A DNA stretch of 64,000 nt from Rhea pennata (Eukaryota; Chordata; Aves; Rheiformes; Rheidae). Shown in pieces: positions 9,901 to 21,900 of this stretch (positions are counted from its first letter, which is position 1; the number at the start of each line of letters is the position of its first letter). The DNA is taken from positions 66,906,422 through 66,970,421 of the forward strand of contig NC_084666.1 in assembly GCF_028389875.1 (NCBI RefSeq). Direction: 5' to 3'. The notes below the pieces were generated by a model, which had not been told where the DNA came from, searched no databases, and worked only from the letters and a program-made list of their open reading frames with translations. The position numbers were made by a program, and so were the translations under genes.

Positions 9901-12900
9901 CTGTTTAATAATTGAGACTTTCTACTGTAAGCTGCCGTTCTAATTGTAAATTACCTTTCTGACTTAATAGGAAACTTCTAAAGTTTTAAAAGGAGGAAGA
10001 TGCTAGACATCTCAATGTTTCTTTTTTGAGGAGATGAGTAGACCTGTTATGTGAGAGAAACATTTTTTCTGAAAGGATTTTAAGAAAACACATTTCACAT
10101 AGCATGTAAAATAAATTTGAGGTTTATATCAAGCTAGTCCATAGAAATAACATATGAGACTGAGTCTAATAGTATGAGCTCCAGGTACTGTGCTACCTGG
10201 GAAAATGGGAAAATGTGAGCATCTTGGCAGCATCATACTGATCAATGTGAGCTTTAAGACAACAGAGGAAAGAATCAAATGAAGGATGTATGTAGAGAGC
10301 TTAATGTACAGCATTTAAAAGTGAATTCAAGGGACTCTTCCTGAGTCAGATGAAACCTGTCTTTCATTTTTTTCAAACGGTACTCGGAAGTGAAGGTTAA
10401 AGGATTGAAGAGACTTTAACTAACATTCACCTAAAGTCCTAGAACTTGGTCCTTTTTAAAATGTTCTTATTGTTAAGGTACTAAATGCATGGAATTTTGT
10501 TGTCTACAGATTAGTGTCTTATATAAGCATTTTTAACTGCTTAAAAATGACGTTTTTCCTTGATTTTTATACAGTAAATATAAGGCAGACTGCAACTGTA
10601 ATGTTTTATCTAAATGTGACGGACACCTGTTTAATAGTCTTTTAAATAGCACTCTTATAAATTCAGATGTATTGAATACAAGAAAATATGCATTGCATGC
10701 TTTTCAGTAATTATACCACTGGTATGTCCAATACTTTATAATTTTTTGTAATTGAAGTCTGAACTCTTAAACATGTGTTCATTAAACTTGTTTTAAATTT
10801 CTGAAGACTGGAAGTGTCTTAAATTTTCAGCTGAGGAGATAAAATATTGTGCTTAGGTGGAAGAGCAGCTCAAAGTATTTCAAACTCTCAATAGTTAAAG
10901 GGGCTTTTCTACCTCCTGGTGGGGGGCAGGGCAGGAATTAAATATTAGGTGTTCTGTGTCCCTTGAAGTCGTCTGAGCTGCCCTGGTTCTCAACAGCTCT
11001 TTGGAAGTCTTTGTTTTCTTGTCTGGGTATCTTAGAACTTGGAATGTTAGATTTGAAGCTTGTTTTAACCTGTGTGTAGATTTCATGTTCCAGTATTAAT
11101 GGCAGCAGCATAGTGTGGATAACTTTTGTGAACATGAGGTATGGTAGCATGAGGGCAGTCTGCTTATGTAGCTAGGAAAAATGGCTATGAAAGTGGGTTT
11201 TTTTTTAACTAATTCTAGTTGTAAGGTTGTGACTTAAATCTTGAAATCTACCAGTTAAGTGTATGTAACCATTGTTTCAGAAATCAAGAGCTGTAAATAT
11301 TCTTCAGTTCTTTAGAAGTTATGAGTAAAAGCCAGCATGCTGCCCCATCCTCTCCTCACTTCTCCCCCCCCCCAAAAAAAAAAAAAATCCAAACATTGGA
11401 GGAAGTGTATGACTATTCTAATTCAATCTCTTGTTCTGAGAACTGTCCTCCTGCAAATGTGTTGCATTTCTATTCTAATTTTGTGGGCTGTCACTCAACT
11501 GAAATGTCCTGTGTTTGTATTCTAATAGTAAACACTTTTCTAAAGATCTATGCTGTTCTGAGTTGTACATATGCTGTTTGGATACTTGGCCTTTTTCTAG
11601 AAATTTTTTCTCTATCCTGCTGTCTAGAAACCTGTGTAATGCTGGATAATTTGTAACAGGTGGCTATTGGTACCTCTGTTCTGCTTTATATGGTTTTTAC
11701 CTCCATGTATTTGTTCACTACTCAGACTTGCATATCAGTTCTTGAATCCCTGCCAACCAAAGGAACAAATCATTTGCTTTGTTTTATTATAGCATGTAAC
11801 ATTTCCTTGTGGGTGTGTGTAAGGCCCCCCCCCCCTTTTTTTGTCCAAAACACTTTATTCAGATAAAGAGCTCTTGACTCTTGTACATTAAGTTGTTACT
11901 CTAGTTTTAGTGTAGTAATAGTTATTGGCAAGAAGCATGGGCACCAGGATATAAATTACATTCTTTTTATCCCTAGACATGTTGTAGCTGGAAAATGTAT
12001 TTTTTCACATTCTGTTGGAAACCCTAAAGAAGAAGGTAGAAACTGTCAGATTAGCTTATTTTGACTTAGTTGAAGAAAACTTTGGAAGCTTCTTCCACAA
12101 GTGGATTTTCTACCTTTTCGTCCAGAATGTGTAATAGTGATAGTTATGCCCTTTTGGGACCTAATATGTTACTACTCCCCTCAGCTGGACTTCCTAAACA
12201 TCTTCTGTAGGCTGTTAAGTGATGTGCATGTGGGATGGGCAGCATCTGAAAACACTCTGAGAAACCTGTCAAGCTAGCTCTGCTCGTAAATACTCAAACC
12301 TGATTAATCAGTTTTTACTGTAGGTGCTATTTATTTCCTGTGTTGGTGACATGCACACCTTCTATGTTGGTCATAATGTACTGAGGAGAAAGAATAACAA
12401 CACCAATTAAATCCCCGAGTGTCAGAATCCAGGTAATGTGCAGATACATATAGTCAAATGCTGAGCAGGCAAATGTTTCATAGACTTCTGCAAGTTGATT
12501 CCTACATCAAAAAGTATGTGGGTACTAAATAAAGTCACTTGCAATTACACGCTGTGTGGTGTATAAGGAATAGGACTGGCCATATGAAGCCTTTTGGTTT
12601 AGCCGGTAATACTACCCTGTTATATCTATTTAAAAAGCAGCAAATATAGTGATAGTTTAGCTGAATAGTAAGCTCCAAGTGAATTTTAGATTAAAGAATA
12701 CATTAATTATACTAAAGTGTTGCAAGAGACTTTAAATTTGACAGTCCATAAACTGCTATGGGAAACAGTCTGGCCTTTGTATAACAATTGGAAAATTTCA
12801 CTGTGTGATTGGTAAAACTTTAATTGATGTGATATTTATAGAAACTTCTATAACGGGCTTGTTGCATACTTGTAGTTTGGTGTAGGATTTCAGTAGCTGG

Positions 12901-15900
12901 ATATCAGAAATGGACTTTGAATTTATGGTTAGTGAACTTGCTTTGTGTTTGATTAATGATGAGAAATGCTTTACTGTGTAAATACTTTGGTGTGATGGTT
13001 AGAATAGTGAGAAGTTCGGGTGGGGGCCCTGGTGACAAGGGATACAGAGAAGGCAAAATTACTGAATGCCTGCTTTGCTTCAGTCTTCACTGCTAAAGGC
13101 AGCTCTCAGGAATCCCAGAGCCTGGATGTGAGAGAGAGAGAGAGTCTGGAGAAGGGAAGACTTTGCTTTGGTTGAGGAGGATAGGATTAGAGACCGCCGG
13201 GCAGGCTGGACATCCACAAATCCATGGGCCCAGATGGGATGCACCCACGGGTACTGAGGGAGCTGGCGGATGTTGTTGCCAGGCCGCTCTCCATCATCTT
13301 TGAAAAGTCATGAAGAACTGGAGAGGTGACTGAGGAGTGGAAGAAAGCCAATGTCACTCCAGTCTTCAAGAAGGGCAAGAAGAAGGATCCAGGCAACTAT
13401 AGGCCGGCCAGCCTCACCTCCATCCCTGGAAAGGTGAAGGAACAGCTCCTTCTGGATGTCATCTCCAGACATGGAGGAAAAGGTGATCAGGAGTAGCCAG
13501 CATGGATTCACCAAGGGGAAATCCTGCTTAACCAACCTGATAGCCTTCTCTGATGGAATGACTGGGTGGGTAGATGAGGGCAGAGCAGTGGATGTTGTGT
13601 ACCTTGACTTCAGCAAGGCTTTGGACATTGTCTCCCATAACATTCTCCTAGAGAAGCTCGGGAAGTGTGGGTTAGACAAGTGGACAGTGAGGTGGATTGA
13701 GAACTGGCTTGGAAGGCAGAGCTCCGAGGATGGTCATTAGTGGCGCAGAGTCTAGTTGGAGGCCTGTGGCTAGTGGCATCCCCCAGGGCTCAGTACTGTG
13801 TCCCATCCTGTTCAGCTTCTTCCTCAGTGACCTGGATGAGGGGACAGAGTGCCTCCTCAGCAAGTTTCTTGATGAGACCAAGCTGGGAGGAGCGGCTGAC
13901 ACACCTGAGGGCTGTGCTGCCATTCAGAGAGCCCTGGGCAGGCTGGAGAGCTGGGCGGAGAGGAACCTCCTGAGGTTCAACAAGGGCAAGTGCAGAGTCC
14001 TGCACCTAGGGAGAAATAACCCTAGGCACCAGTGCAAGCTGGGGGCTGACCTTCTGGAGAGCAGCTCTGCCGAGAAGGACCTGGGAGTGCTGGTGGATGA
14101 CGAGTTGACCATGAGCCAGCAATGTGCCCTTGTGCATTAGGTGCATTAGGGTGCATTAGGAAGAGTGTTGCCAGCAGGTGGAGGGAGGTGATCCTGCCCC
14201 TCTACCCAGCCCTGGGGAGGCCTCATTTTGAGTACTGTGTCCAGTTCTGAGCTCCCCAGTCCAAGAGAGACATGGGGCTACTGGAGAGAGTCCAGCGCAG
14301 GGCTACAAAGATGATCAGAGGGCTGGAGCACCTGCCCTATGAGGAACGGCTGTGAGAGCTGGGCCTCTTCAGCCTGGGGAAGAGAAGCCTGAGGGGGGAT
14401 CTTATCCATGTGTACAAGTACCTGAAGGGAGGGTGTCAAGGGGACGGGGACAAACTCTTGTCAGTTGTCCCGTGTGACAGGACAAGAGGCAATGGGCAGA
14501 AACTGAAGCACAGGAAGTTCTGCCTGAGTGTGAGGGGGGATTTCTTCCCTGTGAGAGTGACAGAGCCCTGGCACAGGTTGCCCCAGAGAGGCTGTGGAGT
14601 CTCCTTCTGTGGAGATCTTCAAGGCCTGCCTGGATGCAGCCCTGTCTGCCATGCTGTAGGTGACCCTGCTGAGCAGGGAGGTTGGACTAGATGATCTCCA
14701 GAGGCCCCTTCCAACCTTACTGAATCTATGATTATGATTCTAAGTGAGATTAAAAGAAATGAGTTGGTAAAATTAACAAGCTAAAAAAGAAAATGGGCTT
14801 ACCTTGAGTGCTGGTCCTTTTTTTTTTTCCATGATGACAGTGGGGAAATAAAAGGTAATGAACAAACTGCTTTAAACTTCGTTCTGAAAATAACTAGAAG
14901 ATGATTTTGTGGTAGAAAGCTCTACTTCCAGCTTAGTGCCTTTTTCCAAATTTGTTATAGCCTGTACAGCTGAGCTTATCCTTGATGGCCAGCCTTGTGA
15001 TGAAAAATCTCTTGCTATTGGATTAGTTTGAGGGGAGTTTTGTCCTGTGTCAAGATGATAGCTAGTCCTTTGAATGAGTTGTCACACATGGTTTTGGACA
15101 GCAGCTTGAAATAATGGTTAAGCTGAGTTTCATTATTGCTGCATAGCTTCCAAAATATAAGCTGCTTGTTGATGTGGTGGCCTAACAGAAACATTTTGTG
15201 CAGTCAGATGTCTTCCATTTGGCCAGGTAAGGTCTTCAAATATCAGTTAGTTGCCTTTAAGAATGGGAGCTGTTGGTACACTGGGCAGATACTGAGGCTC
15301 ATTGCGTGTTTCTAGTTGTATGCACATGCTGCCTTGATCCGTTCTAATGTCTTCTCATATTAAAGATTTGTGAAAGTGCCTTTTTTAGTAGCCCTGTATT
15401 TGCTTGGAAATTTTGCACTTGTCCTTTCAGAAGTACCATGACAATGATATGCTCAATAGAATTAACTTTTGTAACAGTTTTCCAGATTGTAATACTCTGC
15501 ATTCATCAGGAATTTATTTAATGTTCAAGATCTTTAGTGTAGTAGTCTTTGTAAATCAACTGTAAATGCTAAGTGTCACAACTGTAGTGTATTGTGAATA
15601 AAAGCAAACATTATCACTATATCTAGTGCTTGATTGTTAATTTTCGAAATATTGACTGCATCCTTGTTTTTTGTGCTTGCAAATGAAATATTTCTCTAAC
15701 TTATCTTATTATGAGAAGTCCTTGAGGAGCAAAACTTGAGTTGTCATTATGTGAACGTTTTGGCCATTCTGTCATGTAATACAGGAAGTTAAAAGCTGGA
15801 GGAGGATATATTGAAATGTTCGGTATATTTGACAACCTTTGTGCACTGACAGTCTTAGTTTGTTCTGTGGAGTTCTTAAGTGTATTTTTAATTGTATTAA

Positions 15901-18900
15901 ATTAAAAACAGATGGGGCTAACATGAGAGATTTTATTCTGGGTAGAACTTGATTTTTTTTTTTTTTGCAGGTATTGTTTAAGGTTTTTTGCAGAACTGCT
16001 TATATTTAGTGTTGCACTGAACAAGGTTTGACTGACAAATCCACAGCAGTGTGCAATGTTTAAGAGTCTATGTTCCTTATTGGACTCTTCTTAAAAAAAC
16101 TAAACACTTTCTGAAAAACAGGAAAAATTGTACTACCTGCCCCTTGAACAAAGTAAACGTTAAGCCTTCTTGTTTTAGTCTTTCCTCTGAACATGGTAGC
16201 ATGTGAAAGCACTGTTCAATTTGATGTAACATTTTTAATGTTTGAGCTGAGAACTTTACTAGGTGAACTGTTAAACTAAAGCATATTTGATTATTCTTGA
16301 GCATAATGATGGAATTCCTTAAATAAAATGGAATATAATGCTTAATAAAATTGATTATAGGAGGAAAATGTCTATTGAGTCAGATCTTTAGATGTTACCA
16401 GAAAAGGTGGACAGCTGGCATTGTGAATGCCAGGAAGTATTTGTTAGCACTTCAGATCCATTCTACTCCTCAGTAGCTTAGGTGTTGATGAACTAAGTAA
16501 TTTGGAGGATTTGAGTAAGCTGTTCCATTAATTGCATCACTCAGCATATCTTACTCCACTTTTTGTCTTGCTTTTAAGACCACAAAACCTAAACTCAATT
16601 TTGAGTACTGTTTTGTATTGCTGCATTTAGGGATATCTAGAGTATTTGGGTCTGTTGTAGTTAGCACTTATTTGTATCACTGAAGTGCTGTTTCTTTGCA
16701 AAGTCAGCTGTATAGACTTTTTGGTGTGGAGAATTAATGTCTTCATTCCTTGTTCCTGCAATATTCTAGCAAGAATTGCAAATTAGGGAGAGATGGTGGT
16801 AACTAGAGGGAACATTTGGCCTCATAATAAAGCTTTGTGTTTCCTGGTTTGAAGGAATGGCATTAGAATTTCAAACCTGACACAGTGGCTTTTAGAACCA
16901 AATGACAAGCTTGAGGGGTTCACATGCAATGGGAATATATTATGTCAGTTTGTGTTAAAGTATATTTGTCTCTAGCACTTTCTGAACTGATTTGGAAAGC
17001 GATGCTTGGGATCAGTGTAATCTGCAGTAAACTATATGTATAATTAAAGCTTAGTTCAGTTTGGAATCTGTTTTAGCTGCCAGCTGATTATAGACCTGAG
17101 AGTTCTATTCATGTCTCAGATTTGTAGTAACACATTAATCTTCTAAATAAACGTGGGCTGTATATTTGTTTTCAATTATGTTTTGTCAGAAATAGGTCAA
17201 CAAGTAGTTGGTATTTCTCTTCTGGAATGATTACAGTTTGGGGAGTTTCATTTTCTAAATAATACAGCATATAATGTATTCCTGAAATACCTTTCAGAAC
17301 TGTTTCAAAACAATATGAAAGTTAAAGCATGCTAGAAACTTACACAGGAAGCAAATCAACGAACAGCACCGAATGAATTCCTGCAGTTATTACCAAAGAG
17401 CTGTCGGGATGCTGATGAACAAAGGGATGCAAATACTGTACTTCTTTGAGGCATTCAGCCTCATAATCCAAAATGAATTAGAGGAACTCTTAGTTTTAGC
17501 CTTCTTAAAGTTACTTCAAAGAACTTAATTTGTTCCTTCTCAATTTTATTAAAGTAGTTTAATAACTGTTTTCTTCAAACAGGAAACCACTCCCAATCCT
17601 CAGCCTTCAGAAGAGGAGAAAACTGAGCCAGCACCTAGTCAGGAGGTTGCCAGCCCTGAACAGTATATTAAGCATCCACTACAAAACAGGTAAATAGTAT
17701 GGAAGTATGATAATTCTTAAAAGAAATCCAGTATGCTTATAGCTTTACAGATGCTTTTTTTTAAAAAAAAAAAAAAACTTACTTACCTTTTCTTGCAGTA
17801 TTTTGTGGTCTCTCAATGGGCTTTGAGATTTTTACCATGAATGAAATTGTAGAGGAAATAGAATTTAATCATGCTGTAATTTAGAGCCTGTTCAAGTAGT
17901 GGTGTTATAGAAGTTGATCTCTTGTAAATTTTCACAAGGCAAATTCTGCATTTGGAGAAATGGACTGCATTGGAAAATAATAAACTTTTAAAACTAGATC
18001 TGAAATGCCAGGAAAGATCTCAAAACAATAGACTGATACTTGGCAACTTCTTAAATACTATCCTGTGAGAAGAAAAAAAACTCAAGTTCTAATTTATGGG
18101 ATCTCAGTAGTACTGAAACTGTCAAAATGAGAGAAGCTTAATTGGTTAAATGCTTCATCAGATATCTCATTCCAGCAATTTAAGTGATGTTCTTTAGATC
18201 CACAAAGAATATCTCCTCTGTTCATTCCAAGTGTGTAATGATTCAGTTTATGCTCTATTTTGAAATTTCTGTTTAGTGGAGATAGTGTTGAGAACTGTGA
18301 GAAACTTTCTCGTAGTCTGGCTTTCACGCATACAGATTTAACATGAAATAGAATTTAGAAGTTGATATAGTTACAAAGATTGCCATTTGTAAGGTTAAAA
18401 TAGCTTCCCTTTTTAAACTTATGTTCTACTACGTGAATGCTTGGGAAAGCTTCATATTATGTATTGGTTTTGGGCTTACCTGAGGAAATCAGCTTTTGTA
18501 ACCTTTACAAAGAAATTACTGGAAAGGGAGCTGTGCTCCCAGTTTGAATAGTTGGCGTTATTTTAGACTGTAATCAGTGTCTGGGGTACAAAATAGCAGC
18601 TTGCAAATAGCAACAAGTAGAAATGTGTGCAGCTTGGTATTTTAGAGACTTGGAATTGATCTTTCAGAAGTATTTTAAATACTTATCTAAATGGATTGAT
18701 CAAGTGTCCCACAGTTCTTTTAACTGAACACAAATATTGTAGGTTTGAGAATCAGATTTAAGTGAATTTCTCACAGTTTCTCTGGATTTGAAAGTAGATT
18801 TCTATGCTAGTATTTATTTTACTATTATATCTAAATAGATCTATTGATATAATTAGTTTGGGTGTAATTTCTAATGCAACATTTTATTTTTAATATATCA

Positions 18901-21900
18901 TTTTCATATGCTATTATTCTACATCTTTTTTTAGATGGGCACTCTGGTTTTTTAAAAATGACAAGAGCAAAACTTGGCAAGCAAATCTTCGTCTGATCTC
19001 AAAGTTTGATACTGTTGAAGATTTTTGGGCGTAAGTAAATGTTTTTAATCCACATAATAATCCTAGTGCATATTGGTGAAGTCTATGCTAAAGTCAGAAA
19101 ATGTAAAGATGCTCCCTTAACTGCAGCTTTCAAGCTTGTGATTTTAAATTTGTTTACAAAGTTGAAGGTGAAGTCTAAGACCCCCATTCTTCATACTCTC
19201 ACAGAATATGCAACATTTGAGTTAAAGCAGTTCTTCATAGTTTGAAACATGTTTTGCTATTAACACTGCTTATAATTATACGTACACGACAGATGTAGAA
19301 AATTGTATTCATGCAGTTGCTATCTGATACTAACATGAATTTGTAAATGCTCGGAGCAACTGATAGTCACATCCTGGGTCCCAAATTTCTCTACTTGATT
19401 AAATTGTCCCAGACAGCTGACTTGCTTCAGATATGTGAGAATGCCTGAGTCTGGAGCATAGTACTTGGGAGGATGATGGAAAATTAAGCATCCTTGAAGG
19501 AACTTCATTAGAGGTTACGGAGGAAGCTGTTTTGTTCTGAATTGAAGGTCTGCAAAAGCTATGAGATTGGAAGGCACAGGCCTCCTTCTAAGGCTTTGTT
19601 CTTGCTGTTTGAGCCAAAGATTAGCTTCAGTTGAATTCAGATGGCTTACCTGAAAGATTTTGACTGCCATAATGATGGGTATATGAAGAAAATGTTAGTG
19701 TAACATGCTGCATTGAGTGGTAGAGTTGTGAAGATTATTTTTGTTGCATACCTTCTTTTGGATCTGAGCACTAAATTGGGGATAGTCTCCCCAAGTGTGG
19801 GGAAACAAGACCTGTCAGTCCTATTGGTACCAACAGGGAAGAAATAAGAGTTGCCAAAGGTGTTGGACAGGTGTTTTATCTGTGCAGTCATTGGAGGGGA
19901 GTAGAGTTCTGTTTTTGTAACCAGCTTCTGTATTCCAGCTATGCGGTGACAATGAACTGTACTTTGCAGCCTGGAAGTATTTGATGGGAGACTAAATTGT
20001 TTGAAGCTTGTTATTAGAGTTGGTTAATGATAGGTCTGAGTTCACATAACCAGAACCTGACTGGATAATTAAGTGCTTAACCTAGATGTTCCCAGTGAAG
20101 GCATTAAATCAATCATAACCACTTGAAGTTATACAACTGTGGTCAGAGTGGGAAGTAGATATGTTTTCAGGGAGAAATTGCTAAAATTAAGATGAACTTG
20201 GAGTGAAGTTGGTAGATCTCACTTGAATTCCTGTGCCTGATCTCTAGTTGTTAGAATAGATTCCAATGTTGGAACTAATCCTGGTTGGACTATGCCACAG
20301 AAGGACACTGCTCACTCCTTTAACTTTTATGCTCTAAATTGCCTAGGGCTGAGTTTAATTCTGGACATAGCATATATTTTACATTCTTTCAGTTTTCTGT
20401 TCTTGCGCTTTGAATCCATATTTCAGTCTTAAAGAGGAGGCCTGCAGCCCTCAACCTTTGAATGTTATATTAAATGATGAAGTTGAATTAGTCCTCTTAA
20501 TCTCTTTGTAGAAAGAAAAGCCTTAGAAATAGACACCATTATCCTTATTCTATGTGTATATACACATATGTATATAGAGCACATGTACAATCTTACAACT
20601 TTATTTGCCACCATGAAAGTTTGAGGTATGCTTTTAGTGACTTTTATTTATAACAAGGTTTAAAAGAAGCAGTGAGATTTCTGGAATATACTGTAGTATA
20701 GGAACCCAGCATATACTCATAAGCTAGTTTCTGTTCTGTTTCTTTAAACCTAAAATATATCAAAGTAATGCTTTTTTGTACTGCTGAAAAATACATAGGT
20801 AATAGGGTTACTTCTAAAGTAACTTTAATGTTGTTTTAATCTTTGTATTTGGTTATATATATTAAATTTGTAAAGTTTGTAACCCAAAATAATGCTTAGT
20901 TTTTAATCCTGCTTTTTTCCTCCAATAGTTTATACAACCATATCCAGCTCTCTAGTAATTTAATGCCTGGTTGTGACTACTCGCTCTTTAAGGTATGCTT
21001 GCTAACCTTTTTTCTTTAGTTTGGGATGTTGATGGGTAGTTTCCTGGCTAAGTGAGACACTGTCTAAATATTTTGCTTCATATATTTAGCAGTGCAGTTG
21101 TAAATGGCCTGAAAGTGTTAATTTTTAGTCTCAAGCACAAGTCATCTGAAAATCAGACTGTTACATGCATTTTCAGAACTAGCAACTATTTGCTTTAAAA
21201 GCACCCTGTCTGTAAAGTGTGTTACCTGATGCTATGTTTGTCTTCATTTTGGCTTTGAGATGTTTGTGCAAACTGAGTTTGTCTTTTTTTTTTTTTTAAT
21301 GGGAAAGATTTTCCAGCTCTGTCATTTGGTGTGACATGAAAGCAGTTAAAATGTCTTGGAAGCTCCTTGGGGGACTTCAGAGGTCTCCACTATTATTCTT
21401 TAGGAACAGTATTAACTAGGTGCACGAAAACACCTATAATACAACCTCAGGTTTACCTCAGTTAAGTGCTGTGGTTCCTTACATGTGAAATAAGAAACTG
21501 TATCCAAGACTTGCACTTTAAGCTTACTGAGGAAGGTAGTTTAGCATTCAAGTCTGCTAATAGTTGATGTTAAGGAGAAATGTGAAATCTTGCCTCTTAT
21601 TTGGAGAGGTGAGCCAATCTGGAGCCCTAAGTTTAAATCCTGACCTCTCCCAAGTGCTTCTAACATACGGGTTCTGTTTGGATTTAGATACTTGAATAAT
21701 CCCGTTAAGTACCAATGTCTGCTTCTTCCTTTGCTCCTGTAACATAGCCAATGGCTGGGACTCTTCAGTAGGCTGCATACATGACTTGTAGCAACTTTAA
21801 CCAATAAAGAGGCTCTGTAATACTTAGCTTTGAGAAGGTAGCAGTATTTTATGTGCCTAAAGAGTTATAGTAGTAAAACCTAAAGAAGTCACAGGTCCTT

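Larger units (their letters stand above)
13018..14742 (+). mobile_element. CR1 LINE, 5'-truncated, sense orientation, inactive
   Basis: A non-LTR retrotransposon copy of the avian CR1 family lies in EIF4E intron 1. It covers the reverse-transcriptase part of ORF2 and ends in CR1-type 3' sequence (GGTTGGACTAGATGATCTCC followed by ATGATTATGATTCT). Visible RT motifs are [14 protein letters not shown] from about 13498, YLDFSKA with the first catalytic Asp at 13606-13608, SGIPQGSVL, and the active-site box at 13865-13876. That box reads FLDE where CR1 has FADD. A 1-nt frame change near 13706-13712 and several later stops break the frame. It is GC-richer than the flanking intron. Edges are approximate; no target-site duplication was recognised. 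Confidence 0.93.
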
